64,000 nucleotides of DNA from Jeotgalibacillus terrae (GCF_016908195.1 NZ_JAFBDK010000014.1:28265-92264); one strand, 5' to 3'; shown: positions 34,578-43,674, numbered from the stretch's first letter. Notes: a model not told the origin generated them from the letters alone. A program made the numbers and translations.

Positions 34578-35478
34578 ACCCCTTCACTGACCCGGCTGAA
34601 ATCCCTTCAACAATCCGGTCGCTCAGGAAGATGAATGCGATCAGAATTGGCAGGATGCTGATGACGAGCGTTGCCCCGATTGCACCCCAGTCAGTTGAGT
34701 ATTGTCCGATAAAGTTCTGGATACCGACTGTCAGCGTTTTGAACTGATCAGCACTGATGAATGTGTTGATAAAAACGAACTCATTCCAGTTATAGATCAT
34801 GTTGATAATTGCAGCCGTTGCAATCACAGGCGCTGTCATTGGCAGTGTGATACCGAAGAAAATCCTGTGGACAGATGCCCCGTCCATCACAGCCGCTTCT
34901 TCCACTTCACGCGGCAGCACCTGATAAAACCCGTACAGTATCATGATCGTAATCGGCAGGTTAAATGCCGTGTACGTCAGGATGATCGACAGTGGATGAT
35001 TGATCAGATCCAGATTTGAAAAAGTATTAAAGAGTGGAATTAACGTCGAGTGGACCGGGATCATTAACCCGACCATAAACAGCCCCAGAAACAGACTGCT
35101 CTTTTTCCACTTCATTCTTGTCAAAGCGAATGTGGCCATACTCGCGAAAAGGATCGTCAGCACAACAGCTGAGCCTGTATAGAGCACGCTGTTAAAGAAA
35201 TACTGGCCGATGTTTCCTTCCGTCCATACTCTGATATAGTTTTCCCATCTTGGAGTGGCCGGCAGGGCGAATGGTGACAGTTCGAATACTTCCTGATTGT
35301 TTTTCAGTGAAAATAGCACGAGCCATACGAGCGGGAAAATCTGAAAGACGCCGACGATCGCGAGCACGATATATAAAAGCGTCATGCTGATCGTGTGTCT
35401 GATTTTCCCTTTTTGTTGTTCAGCAGCTTTTTGGCGTGCCAATGCGGTCTGTTTTTCAGTTAATGCTTCATTTCGCAT
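34576..35478 (-). CDS. Xyloside ABC transporter permease, MalG type
   Basis: The 300-residue CUT1 permease has an N-terminal basic tail with six hydrophobic helices after it. The EAA loop is EEAAVMDGASVHRIFFGITL, preceded by YGFYQVLPREV; the C terminus ISAGSVKG is typical of the family. It starts 12 bases after the partner permease stop. With the binding protein at 36825 and no ATPase gene here, a shared MsmX-type ATPase is expected. Confidence 0.92.
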   Translation of the reverse strand: MRNEALTEKQTALARQKAAEQQKGKIRHTISMTLLYIVLAIVGVFQIFPLVWLVLFSLKNNQEVFELSPFALPATPRWENYIRVWTEGNIGQYFFNSVLYTGSAVVLTILFASMATFALTRMKWKKSSLFLGLFMVGLMIPVHSTLIPLFNTFSNLDLINHPLSIILTYTAFNLPITIMILYGFYQVLPREVEEAAVMDGASVHRIFFGITLPMTAPVIATAAIINMIYNWNEFVFINTFISADQFKTLTVGIQNFIGQYSTDWGAIGATLVISILPILIAFIFLSDRIVEGISAGSVKG

Positions 35479-35490
35479 AAAGCAGCCTCC

Positions 35491-36369
35491 TTAATATTGA
35501 ATATCTTCATCGGATACTGTGACTTTTCGGATCAGCCATGTAATCAGCAGACAGATCACCAGCAGGAAGAACCCAATGGCACTTGCATAGCCGAAGTCAA
35601 AACGGCTGAATGCCTGACCGTACATGTATGACGCCATCACTTCACTTGCGCCGTTTGGACCACCGTTTGTCATGACATAAATCAGATCAAAATATTTCAG
35701 TGACCCGACTACTGCAAGTACGATCGTCACTTTGATTACGTTCATAATCAGTGGCACTTTGATCTTCCATGCAATATCCCAGGCACTTGCGCCGTCAATT
35801 TTTGCAGATTCAACAAGTGACTCAGGGATATTTTTCAAAGCAGCGTAGTAAATGAGGATATAAAACCCTGCATACTGCCAGATGATCGGGATGAAAATTG
35901 CAAACAGCGCAAGCGACGGTTCTGCCAGCCAAGCCGGCGGATTTTCAATGCCAATCGAAATCAATAGTGTGTTTAAGATTCCGTTTGTCGGATGATAAAT
36001 TTTCATCCAGAGCTGCGCAATCGCGACAGATGCGAGCAGCATTGGAACGAGATAGATTTTTCTGAGAAAGTTCGCACCCTTGATCTTGCCTGCAAGCACA
36101 AGTGAAATCAGCAGATAGCCGATCAGGCTGAGTGCTGAAAATACTGCGAGCAGCAAAGAGTGCCACGCACTATCCCAAAACGCTGCGTCCTGGATCAACA
36201 GCGTATAGTTTTCAAGGCCGATAAACGACATCTCCCCAATCCCGTTCCATTCCATCAGACCAAAATAACCTGTCTGGAAAATCGGAATATACACAAGCGC
36301 GAGCAGCAAAAGCAGCCCAGGCGCAAGGTAAAGAGCAATCATCTTCTTACTGGATAAAGCCTGATCCAT
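35491..36369 (-). CDS. Xyloside ABC transporter permease, MalF type
   Basis: The 292-residue permease starts MDQALSSKKMIALYLAPGLL, the first helix being LYLAPGLLLLLALVYIP. The EAA loop is VESAKIDGASAWDIAWKIKV and NGGPNGASEVMASYMYGQAF is the conserved late segment. ATG 36369 is preferred because AAAGGA lies eight bases upstream; the frame extends to 36405 without a ribosome binding site. It is separated from the binding-protein gene by 455 bases of repeat DNA. Confidence 0.92.
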   Translation of the reverse strand: MDQALSSKKMIALYLAPGLLLLLALVYIPIFQTGYFGLMEWNGIGEMSFIGLENYTLLIQDAAFWDSAWHSLLLAVFSALSLIGYLLISLVLAGKIKGANFLRKIYLVPMLLASVAIAQLWMKIYHPTNGILNTLLISIGIENPPAWLAEPSLALFAIFIPIIWQYAGFYILIYYAALKNIPESLVESAKIDGASAWDIAWKIKVPLIMNVIKVTIVLAVVGSLKYFDLIYVMTNGGPNGASEVMASYMYGQAFSRFDFGYASAIGFFLLVICLLITWLIRKVTVSDEDIQY

Positions 36370-36414
36370 ACGATCATTCCTTTCGTAGTGTTGAGCGTTG
36401 TGCATTTGAAGTGG

Positions 36415-36547
36415 GCTGGTGATTTCCGCTGCAGGGGGAACGCTTTCCGCAGGGCGTGCGGTGAGCCTCCTCGCGCTTCGCGCTGTGGGGTCTCACCTGT
36501 CACGCTTCTCCTGCTGGAGTCGTCCCCCTTCCGCTCCAATCACCAGC
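36415..36547 (-). repeat. MITE-like intergenic repeat with 10-bp terminal inverted repeats
   Basis: The element of 133 bp is bounded by GCTGGTGATT and AATCACCAGC. Inside are GGGGGAACGCTTTCCGC, GAGCCTCCTCGCGCTTCGCG and TGGGGTCTCACCTGTC, wording familiar from a widespread Bacillaceae intergenic repeat. It can fold over its whole length. It lies in the gap between binding-protein and permease genes. Confidence 0.75.
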
Positions 36548-36617
36548 TGTGCTAAAACAAAATTGGATTTTAATATGTCTGATTTCAAATCCAGCATCCC
36601 CTTACATTCCACAGTGT

Positions 36618-36729
36618 AAGATCGGCGGGGACTCCGGGACGATTAGCGGGATAGCCGAGACCCCGCAGCCGGAGGCGAGGAGGCTTGGCGACCGCCGTCC
36701 GGAAAGCCTTCGCCTGGAACGCCGATCTT
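36618..36729 (+). repeat. Second MITE-like repeat, inverted relative to the first
   Basis: The element of 112 bp is bounded by AAGATCGGCG and CGCCGATCTT. Its interior, GACCCCGCAGCCGGAGGCGA followed by GGAGGCTTGGC, is the reverse complement of a diverged copy of the first element's core. A small hairpin, CTTACA with TGTAAG (36601-36620), precedes it. Confidence 0.75.
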
Positions 36730-36769
36730 GCGCCCGCTTCTCAGGAAACCCGATTTTCGCGTAAAAGAA

Positions 36770-36799
36770 AAGACATACCCAAAACTGGTGATATGTCTT
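36770..36799 (-). terminator. Terminator/attenuator after the xyloside-binding protein gene
   Basis: AAGACATA and TATGTCTT pair across a 14-base loop and are followed on the minus strand by TTTCTTTTAC. It lies 26 bases after the stop and before the permeases, so it probably reduces transcription into them and raises the binding-protein ratio. Confidence 0.7.
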
Positions 36800-36824
36800 C
36801 TCTTATCGTCAGCAAAGTCAGCGC

Positions 36825-38126
36825 CTACTCAGCGGCTAGGGCTTCTTCGTGCTGTTTGACAAAGTCTGCCGGTGTGACTTCATTTCCGTACAGTGACTGG
36901 ATCAGGTTCAAGTGCGTTTCAGCAACGCCAGCACTCATCTGCACATCTGCAAACAGCGTCAGGTTACTTGAATTCCCAAGCTCATCAAGCACATCAATAT
37001 ACATCTCAGGCAGGTCAACGGATTCAGTGTTCACAACCGTTGCCGGAATGACCCCAGCATCCGTTACAGAGCGCTCGCCCCACTTTTCAACAAAGAACTT
37101 AACAAATTCTTTTGCTTCGTCCTTTACTTCAGAGTTTTCAGAGACGAATAACCCTACACCAGGTCCGCCAACCCAGCTGTCGATATCGCCTGCTCCGCCT
37201 TCAACTTCAGGAAACTTGAAGAATCCGATATTGTCGCGGAACTCCTGCGGTACGTCTTCATTCGTTGTATAGTTCGGCAACTCCCATGTACCCATCAGAT
37301 ACATTGCAGCGTTACCATTCATGAATTCAGATTTACCTTCATCATTTGATAATCCGTTGAATCCTTTGTTAAATGCATTTGCATCCACAAGCCACTGAAT
37401 TTCCTCTGCAGCCTGTTCAAGTGCCGGATCTTCAAATGATCCTTCGCGGTTGATCGCTTGCGTCAGCACTTCAGGTCCACCAAAACGGTCAGCCAGATAC
37501 ATGTACCAGAGTGAGCCTGTCCAGCGGTCTTTATTCCCGAGTGCGATCGGTGCAACGCCCGCTGATTCAAGGTCTTCTACCACCTGCTTAAATTCTTCAT
37601 ACGTTTCAGGAACTTCAATGCCATGCTCTTCAAAAATCGCTTTATTGTAGTAAATTGGCGCAATATTTAACTCAAGCGGCAGTCCGTAAGTCTGGTCATC
37701 AATTGCATAAGCTTCAGTTGTACCCGCTACGAACTGATCCTGCAGACCGTCATCAAGTACATCATCAAGCGGTGCGAATAATTCACCTTCGACAAACGGC
37801 TGAAGGTAACCTGCTGCCCACGTTACGCCGACATCCGGCAGGTCATTGGATGATGAAAGAACTTTGATTTTATTTTTATACTGTTCATTTTCAAGTACTT
37901 CTGTTTCGATTGTGACACCCGGGTTTGCTTCTTCATACTCAGCAATAATGTCTGATGCGATCATATTGTGCTGCTTCGAACTTCCCGATGGCCAGAGGTG
38001 CATGAACTTTACAACTTTTTCACTTTCTGATGCAGTACCGCTTGCTTCTTCCCCCGATGAACATCCGGCCATAATCAGTGCAGCTGTCATGGCAGCCGCC
38101 GAAAATGTTAACGCTTTCTTTTTCAT
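36825..38126 (-). CDS. Xyloside/sugar ABC transporter substrate-binding lipoprotein
   Basis: The 433-residue precursor begins MKKKALTFSAAAMTAALIMA, then GCSSGEE, giving a lipobox IMAGC with a Ser/Glu linker. VVKFMHLWPSGSSKQHN, NPGVTIETEVLENEQYKNKI and LPDVGVTWAAGYLQPFVEGE are typical of CUT1 solute-binding proteins of the XynE type. ATG 38126 is used because a signal peptide starts there; the frame extends 16 residues further without fitting. The ligand is probably xylooligosaccharide because GH52, XylA and XylB follow. Confidence 0.9.
   Translation of the reverse strand: MKKKALTFSAAAMTAALIMAGCSSGEEASGTASESEKVVKFMHLWPSGSSKQHNMIASDIIAEYEEANPGVTIETEVLENEQYKNKIKVLSSSNDLPDVGVTWAAGYLQPFVEGELFAPLDDVLDDGLQDQFVAGTTEAYAIDDQTYGLPLELNIAPIYYNKAIFEEHGIEVPETYEEFKQVVEDLESAGVAPIALGNKDRWTGSLWYMYLADRFGGPEVLTQAINREGSFEDPALEQAAEEIQWLVDANAFNKGFNGLSNDEGKSEFMNGNAAMYLMGTWELPNYTTNEDVPQEFRDNIGFFKFPEVEGGAGDIDSWVGGPGVGLFVSENSEVKDEAKEFVKFFVEKWGERSVTDAGVIPATVVNTESVDLPEMYIDVLDELGNSSNLTLFADVQMSAGVAETHLNLIQSLYGNEVTPADFVKQHEEALAAE
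38106..38119. promoter_or_regulatory. Cre-like site in the start of the binding-protein gene
   Basis: Read on the minus strand AGAAAGCGTTAACA matches the cre consensus at 13 of 14 positions and overlaps codons 3-7 of the lipoprotein gene. CcpA sites within early coding sequence are known in Bacillus, but chance coding similarity is possible. Confidence 0.45.
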
Positions 38127-38242
38127 GTAATGTGTTCCCCCTTTGTTTGTTTGGAGCTGACTTAAGTGTAGCACCGGTATCTTTTGGCCGGTAGGTCACA
38201 CTCATTGGGGAAAATTCCACTTTGATTAGATCGAATTTTCAG

Positions 38243-39019
38243 TCAGTTATGATGCTTTCTGAACCTGCCAGGCGTTATCCCTTCGTACTCTTTAAAAATC
38301 TTATTAAAATATTTCGCCGTCTGATAACCGGCCGATTCTGCAATATCCGCAACCGGCATAGACGTTGTTAAAAGGAGATGCTTCGCCTTTTGCAATCTTT
38401 TACGCGTGACATATTCACTAAATGTCAGACCCGTCTGCTCTTTGAAAATGACGCTGAAGTAACTCGGATTCAAGTGTACGTGCTCTGCTACTTCCCTGAT
38501 TGTCATCTGCCGGTCCATATGGTTGTCAATATAATCTCTGCCCGCCTGCACAGGTGAGGTCATCTGTTTTTGGTCCTGTTCAAGACCGGTCAGCGAATGA
38601 TCCGCTGCTTTTTGCATAATGCCTGCACGCTCCTCGGAAAATTCTTTTTCAAGTGCCTCTTCAACCGACTGAATCAGTTTTTTCTTTTGCACAGGCTTCA
38701 CCAGATAATTCAGCACGCCAAGTCTGATCGCCGTCTGCGCAAACTCAAATTCAGAATGCCCGGACAGAATAAGTGATACCGGTTTTTGACCGAGCCGCTG
38801 AATTTCTTCAATCAGCTCGAGCCCTGTCATTTCAGGCATACAGATATCCGTCACGATCACATGTACCTTTTCCTGCTGCGCTGTCTGAATTGCTTCTTCT
38901 GCTGAACCAGCCGAGCGTATCATATATCTACCGTCAGCCCAGACTTCAAGCGACTTCGTCAGTCCGCGCAGCGTTGTTTCCTCGTCATCCACCAGTAAAA
39001 TCGTTCTCTCTTTATCCAA
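38243..39019 (-). CDS. YesN-like response regulator with AraC-type DNA-binding domain
   Basis: The 258-residue protein has a receiver domain (RTILLVDDEETTLRGL, phospho-acceptor Asp in VIVTDICMPEMTG, Lys in YLVKPVQKKK) and a C-terminal AraC-type double HTH (YFSVIFKEQTGLTFSEYVTR, VADIAESAGYQTAKYFNKIF). The TTG at 39019 with AAGGGTGAG upstream gives a receiver starting MDKERTILLV and an eight-base overlap with the kinase gene; GTG 39028 is an alternative. It sits next to the xyloside importer genes and probably activates them. The gap 38127-38242 has an ACCGG-N10-CCGGT inverted repeat that could be its site. Confidence 0.88.
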   Translation of the reverse strand: MDKERTILLVDDEETTLRGLTKSLEVWADGRYMIRSAGSAEEAIQTAQQEKVHVIVTDICMPEMTGLELIEEIQRLGQKPVSLILSGHSEFEFAQTAIRLGVLNYLVKPVQKKKLIQSVEEALEKEFSEERAGIMQKAADHSLTGLEQDQKQMTSPVQAGRDYIDNHMDRQMTIREVAEHVHLNPSYFSVIFKEQTGLTFSEYVTRKRLQKAKHLLLTTSMPVADIAESAGYQTAKYFNKIFKEYEGITPGRFRKHHN

Positions 39020-40763
39020 GACGCTCACCCTTTGATTCGTAATATGGCAATTCAAAGTACACCATGGTTCCCTTTCCTTCGACACTATCAATCTGAAGGC
39101 CGCTCGTGCCATGCCCTTCAAAATGCAGCAGCAGTCTGTGATGCACATTCGCAAGCGCGACGCCGTTCCCCCGTTTAGATGAAATGCCTTCAGCCTTCAT
39201 CGCTTCAGTCACCTGAGTCAGCAGCTGATCTGACATACCCGGACCGTCATCACTGACCATCACAAGCACACGATCCGCTCCCACTTCAGCTACTTCAATC
39301 TTAATTTCACCCGGCTTCACTTTTCCTTCAATCCCATGCATAATTGCATTTTCAACGAGCGGCTGAATCATGAGCTTTGGGATCTGAATCGACTTCACCT
39401 GATCCGGCAGCACGATTTTCCATGTGAGCCTGTCCCCAAAACGCATCTTCATCACAGACATATAGCGCTCTGCGTGATCAAGCTCCTCCTGAAGCGTTAC
39501 CCACTCATTCTTTTTCTGACCATTTGAAATCGTATAGCGGAACAGTTCGGACATTGTCACCACATGCTCAGCCAGCTCACTCTCCTCTTTTTCCTCTAAA
39601 AGCCAGTACAGCGCATTCAGTGTGTTGAAAAGAAAATGCGGATTAATCTGCGCCTGAAGCGCTTTCAATTCTGCCCGGTTTTGAATAATTTCTTTCTCAT
39701 ACACAACCTGTATCAGATGGTTCGTTTGCTCAACCATCTGGTTATACGTCTGATTCAGTTCATTAATCTCAATTGACGATGACCTGATCTTATTTTTCTG
39801 AAGATGACCTTCACGCGCTTTTTTCATCGTTTCAGTCAGTTTGAAGATCGGCTTTGTAATAACTGTTGAAAAGCCGTATGACGCCGCACCGAATATCAAC
39901 ATGCCTAAAAGCGCTGACAGTAAAATAATCAGCCCGAGCACACTCGCACCTGAAGCGAGCGCGGTCATCGGCGTGGCAATATAAGTTGTCCACCCAGTCA
40001 CAGGCGAGGTCTCCTGCACGAGAATATGTTCTTCTCCATCCAGACTTACCCGTTGCTCACCTTCCTGATCAAGCAGTGCCTCCGCAAAATTTGTATTCGT
40101 CGTAATCACATTATCGTTCGAATCGGCAAGCACCTTCGCATCCCTATCCTCAGTACGCTCTCCGTCAGAGAACTTGAAATAATTCGGATCAATTCTGATC
40201 ACCAGATACCCGCCGCTTGCAAAACTCCGCTCAATCAGACTGATCCGCCTGATCGCAAGCAGCGAACCCGGGTACTCCGGATCCTGCCCGACCCAGATCT
40301 GGCGCCCCTTCTCATAATCCGCACGCACCACCCAGTACGGCGCGATCCTGTCATACAAATATGTATCATCTAACGGAAACAGCCGCTGATTCTCAGCACT
40401 ATACATCTCAAACGACTGAATCCCGTCCGAATACGCCTGAAACGTATTTCCGATCGTTAAAAGCGACTGCCGCTGCTGAAACGTCGCCTCCTCCCCGTCA
40501 TATAAACGGGTGAGGAGCTGCTGCACAGACTGATTCGTCGCTACCTGATTCGTTAACAAATCAATCTGACCATAAAGCGTATCCGTCTTCCCCGATGCCT
40601 GAACCGCAGTCTGCTTCAACTGGCGCTCCGCATTATCGCGCAGAATCTGTCCGCCAAAATAATAAGTCGACACCGCCACAAAGCCCAGCACAATCACCAT
40701 CACAATCAAAAAAACAATCAAAATCTGATTCCGAAGCGTATTATACTTCCCCAGCCTCTGCAC
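39012..40763 (-). CDS. YesM-like sensor histidine kinase
   Basis: The 583-residue membrane kinase has helix one near residues 12-35 (ILIVFLIVMVIVLGFVAVST), an extracellular sensor of about 230 residues, helix two (LGLIILLSALLGMLIFG), a HAMP linker, the His-kinase box QINPHFLFNTLNALYWLL with the phospho-acceptor His, and an ATP-binding domain (PLVENAIMHGIEG, VSDDGPGM, GNGVALANVHHRL). This is the LytS/YesM class. GTG 40763 with AAAGGGGGA eight bases upstream is preferred to GTG 40781. It is coupled to the YesN-like gene and likely senses xylooligosaccharides through the adjacent binding protein or directly. Confidence 0.9.
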   Translation of the reverse strand: MQRLGKYNTLRNQILIVFLIVMVIVLGFVAVSTYYFGGQILRDNAERQLKQTAVQASGKTDTLYGQIDLLTNQVATNQSVQQLLTRLYDGEEATFQQRQSLLTIGNTFQAYSDGIQSFEMYSAENQRLFPLDDTYLYDRIAPYWVVRADYEKGRQIWVGQDPEYPGSLLAIRRISLIERSFASGGYLVIRIDPNYFKFSDGERTEDRDAKVLADSNDNVITTNTNFAEALLDQEGEQRVSLDGEEHILVQETSPVTGWTTYIATPMTALASGASVLGLIILLSALLGMLIFGAASYGFSTVITKPIFKLTETMKKAREGHLQKNKIRSSSIEINELNQTYNQMVEQTNHLIQVVYEKEIIQNRAELKALQAQINPHFLFNTLNALYWLLEEKEESELAEHVVTMSELFRYTISNGQKKNEWVTLQEELDHAERYMSVMKMRFGDRLTWKIVLPDQVKSIQIPKLMIQPLVENAIMHGIEGKVKPGEIKIEVAEVGADRVLVMVSDDGPGMSDQLLTQVTEAMKAEGISSKRGNGVALANVHHRLLLHFEGHGTSGLQIDSVEGKGTMVYFELPYYESKGERLG

Positions 40764-40846
40764 CCAAAGTCCCCCTTTCACACATTTTTCATCTACTGTA
40801 ACAGACTATTTCGAAATGCGGAATAGGAGGGAATTGGAAAAAGAGT

Positions 40847-40873
40847 GAAGATGGGGGACAGTCCCGGGTCTTC
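40847..40873. repeat. REP-like hairpin
   Basis: The reverse strand reads GAAGACCCGGGACTGTCCCC, closing with ATCTTC. It is the same family as at 34513 and 43642 and directly adjoins composite repeat B. Confidence 0.65.
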
Positions 40874-40879
40874 AGAGGG

Positions 40880-41255
40880 GTGACAGTGCAACCATTTCCG
40901 GCGTCACGACCATTGATTGAGCTGATACGACCATTGCGGCCGCCGACGCCACTAAAAATCCGGGTGTATCCGACCACTGTGCGGTGCCACACGACCATAA
41001 CTGAGCAGAATACAACCACAAGTCATTAGCCTGGGACCGCGAAGCCGCCCTTCATGCACTTGAGAAACAAGCCTTTAGTTTCTTAAGGGCATTACGAGGG
41101 TGTGGCGGGGGACTGGGATGTGCGGATGTGACACCCGATTGTGCATACACGACCTTCGCCGGCGTATATACGACCTCCAATCCGGGTGTATCCGAGCTTC
41201 ACACGGTGCAATACGACCTTCGCAAGCACATATATGACATTCAGGCCCTCCACAA
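40880..41255 (-). repeat. Composite repeat B: two 21-bp-phased arrays around a conserved spacer
   Basis: On the plus strand the CGACC cores of the first array fall at 40907, 40928, 40949 (degenerate), 40971, 40992 and 41013. Those of the second fall at 41150, 41171, 41193, 41214 and 41235. Spacing is again 21 except 22 at the unit with GGGTGTATCCGA. The spacer (about 41031-41119) holds GCGAAGCCGCC and GAAACAAGCCTTTAGTTTC. The element fills most of the 589 bases between the kinase start and the EAL gene stop; small frames within it look accidental. Confidence 0.85.
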
Positions 41256-41283
41256 AGACTGGCCGTCCATTTCGCCACAACGC

Positions 41284-41311
41284 AAAAAAGCGAAGACCTA
41301 AGTCTCCGCTT
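41284..41311 (-). terminator. Terminator of the EAL-PilZ gene
   Basis: On the minus strand AAGCGGAGAC and GTCTTCGCTT pair over TTAG and are followed by TTTTTTGCG, about 42 bases after the stop. Confidence 0.75.
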
Positions 41312-41327
41312 CTCACCCGCCTGGTAC

Positions 41328-41353
41328 GTAGAGGCGGGTCAGACCCTCACTAC
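41328..41353. repeat. REP-like element abutting the EAL gene stop
   Basis: GTAGAGGCGGGTCAGACCC continues to CTCACTAC; GGGTCAGACCC is the core also seen at 34556 and 47728. It ends on the stop codon of the EAL gene, as the 34546 copy does for the permease gene. Confidence 0.55.
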
Positions 41354-43533
41354 TACCCCCGAAAATACTCCAACGCCTCTTCCTTAAAATACGGATAGAT
41401 CGGGTTATAAGGATGTTCTTTCAGATGCACCTGCAAGTCGTGCAGGGCTGAAATGAGTTTGTCCCGATCATTTTCTTTGATGAGGAATTCCACACCATAG
41501 CTGTAGAGATGATTTTTGAGTTCATCTTTTCTTCTGCACTGACCCGTCATTTCAAACAGTTTCCCATTTATTTCGAAGCTGAATTTCATCATGACGTCCT
41601 GCCTGATTGGGAGCTCCATTTTCCCCGTAAAGGAGAGTCCGCCACCGCCGATATCGTCAATCAGAATCGGTGTATTACCAATAGACAGCGGCCGCCCGGC
41701 AAGCTGTGTGATCGTCATGGCACCGGTCATTTTGTATGGTAGCTTGATCCTGAAATACTGACGTCTATTTTCCACAACCAGCTGACCGCCTGCGTAGACG
41801 GGTTTCAGCACACGTTTCGCGAAAATCTTCCGGATATTTTCAGCGGAAACAGGTTTACTGTAGATGTAGCCCTGAATATAATCGCAGCCGCGCTCCTGAA
41901 GCCAGCGCAGTGCAACAGGTTCTTCGACGCCTTCAGCTGTGACTTTCAGGTCAAGGTCCTGCGCCATTTGAATAATAGCGTTTGTGATTGCCATATTTTC
42001 AGGCCCGTCAAGCAGACTGCCGATAAATTCACGATCGATTTTCAGTGTCTGCACCTGAAATTCTTTCAGGTGAAACAGTGACGAAAATCCTGTTCCAAAA
42101 TCATCTAGCGCAATACGGAAACCTTTTTCCCCCAGCTGAGCAATCACTTCTGCAACGCGGTCCGAGTTTTCAACAAATGATGATTCCGTCAGCTCAAAAT
42201 TAATAAGTGACGGATCGACATTGTAGGTTCTGAGCGGTGTAATCATCCGCTCAAGCGTGTCGAACTGCAGAAAACTTTTAGCAGAACGGTTCACTGAAAT
42301 TGGCACGAGCGGCACCTTCTGACGGCGCCACAAATCAAGATTTCTGCACACTTCTTCAAGCACCCAGTTATCGATGTCCGCGATCAGGCCATTCATTTCA
42401 GCTAAATTCAAAAATTCATCCGGTGACAGCAGCCCCCATTCAGGGTGGTTCCAACGAATCAGCGCCTCTGCCCCTACAACCATGTTCCGGTCCGCTTCCA
42501 CAATCGGCTGGAACTTCAATTCGAACTGGCCTTCTTTTACAGCTTTAAATAAATCACGGTCAAGCGAGATTCGTTTATATGTATCAAGACTAAGATCCTT
42601 AGAGTGAACCATATAGGAATTTACACCGGATTCAATCGCATAGTAAAGTGCTTTATGTACATTCTGAATCAGCGCACCAGGCGTATTACCGTCCTCCGGA
42701 AACGCAGCTGCACCAACAAACCCTGTAAAATACAGTTCAAGCTTATCCACAATAATCGGATACTGAATCCCATCAATCAGTTCCCGGCACAATTTGACTG
42801 CTTCGTCATCATCAAGCTGCCGATCATATACATAAATAAATTCATTCTTCCTCACATGATAGATTTTCGCACGCTCCTGATTCAGCACCTCAAGCAGCTG
42901 CGCCATTTTTCTGACCGCTTCCTCACCGGTTTGACGACCGATTACATCAGCCACAAGCGTCATCCGGTCAAGCTTTAACGAGAACACGGTAAACGGTTTC
43001 CCCTGCGCCATCTTCTCTTTCAAATCTTTATTCAAACGCTTCTGATTCGGCAGACCCGTCAGCGTTTCATGCTCCGCCTCATAAGCATCCCTCAGTTCGC
43101 GCTCCTTCTCCTCAGTGATATCAAGCACCAGTCCATAAATGCCGACCAGCTCACCAGCCTCGTCCAATTCCGGGATCACCCGGTCATTTACCCAGCGGAG
43201 ATTATCCGACCTGTCTTTGATCTGATACTGACTTTGAACAGGCTTTCCCAATTTTAATTGCTTCTGGTTTTCAAGGTATAAATGATGGTACTCTTTTGGC
43301 ACCAGATGCTCCCACTTCAGTTCATCCCTTAAAAACATCTCTGCCGGATAACCGCAAATCTTTTCAATACTTGGGGTACAGCTTGTCACAAGTCCTGTCT
43401 GAATATCAATCGCCCAAAGCGCAGCCTTCGCAAAAACACCTAACTCATTTAAATGCTTCTCCTCCACAGTAAACGACAGATCAGCAGCCGTAGCCGCCGT
43501 CTCATCTCTCTTCAAGCGATCAAAGAACCCCAT
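41353..43533 (-). CDS. PAS-GGDEF-EAL-PilZ cyclic-di-GMP phosphodiesterase
   Basis: The 726-residue protein has a PAS domain (residues about 35-145: WAIDIQTGLVTSCTPSIEKI, GIYGLVLDITEEKERE), a GGDEF domain whose signature is changed to VRKNEF and so is probably inactive as cyclase, and an EAL domain with GAEALIRW, FELTESSF, ALDDFGTGFSSL, LKIDREF, TAEGVEE and QGY, all the catalytic motifs. A C-terminal PilZ domain (RRQYFRIKL; DDIGGGGLSF in place of DxSxxG) may bind c-di-GMP. It should lower c-di-GMP, favouring motility, in keeping with the flagellar genes nearby. ATG 43533 was chosen; the open frame upstream is repeat C DNA. Confidence 0.9.
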   Translation of the reverse strand: MGFFDRLKRDETAATAADLSFTVEEKHLNELGVFAKAALWAIDIQTGLVTSCTPSIEKICGYPAEMFLRDELKWEHLVPKEYHHLYLENQKQLKLGKPVQSQYQIKDRSDNLRWVNDRVIPELDEAGELVGIYGLVLDITEEKERELRDAYEAEHETLTGLPNQKRLNKDLKEKMAQGKPFTVFSLKLDRMTLVADVIGRQTGEEAVRKMAQLLEVLNQERAKIYHVRKNEFIYVYDRQLDDDEAVKLCRELIDGIQYPIIVDKLELYFTGFVGAAAFPEDGNTPGALIQNVHKALYYAIESGVNSYMVHSKDLSLDTYKRISLDRDLFKAVKEGQFELKFQPIVEADRNMVVGAEALIRWNHPEWGLLSPDEFLNLAEMNGLIADIDNWVLEEVCRNLDLWRRQKVPLVPISVNRSAKSFLQFDTLERMITPLRTYNVDPSLINFELTESSFVENSDRVAEVIAQLGEKGFRIALDDFGTGFSSLFHLKEFQVQTLKIDREFIGSLLDGPENMAITNAIIQMAQDLDLKVTAEGVEEPVALRWLQERGCDYIQGYIYSKPVSAENIRKIFAKRVLKPVYAGGQLVVENRRQYFRIKLPYKMTGAMTITQLAGRPLSIGNTPILIDDIGGGGLSFTGKMELPIRQDVMMKFSFEINGKLFEMTGQCRRKDELKNHLYSYGVEFLIKENDRDKLISALHDLQVHLKEHPYNPIYPYFKEEALEYFRG

Positions 43534-43641
43534 TGCCATACCCCCCAGACCATTGTTAAGACTATTATAAAGCATATGTAAGAAAATAGGGAGGTTTGTC
43601 GGATAATATTTTTGAAAATTGTGATAAAAGGAGTGGTTAGT

Positions 43642-43668
43642 GAAGACCCGGGACTGTCCCAGGTCTTC
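43642..43668. repeat. REP-like hairpin
   Basis: GAAGACCCGGGACTGTCCC and its closing GGTCTTC form a nearly perfect hairpin that adjoins composite repeat C in the same relative position as at repeat B. Confidence 0.65.
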
Positions 43669-43674
43669 AGAGGT

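Noticed and set aside
36415..36729. Insertion sequence remnant with transposase
   Set aside because: The elements are only 112-133 bp, with no coding capacity; they are non-autonomous repeats at most.
27000..40763. XylR repressor and its operator controlling xylAB
   Set aside because: No ROK-type xylR gene and no GTTTGTTTAAACAAAC-like site is seen; a YesM/YesN-like pair is the only regulator present here.
40789..41019. Small gene encoding a GYTR-type peptide
   Set aside because: It lies wholly within repeat B, has no ribosome binding site, and its likeness to other copies follows from DNA repeat identity.
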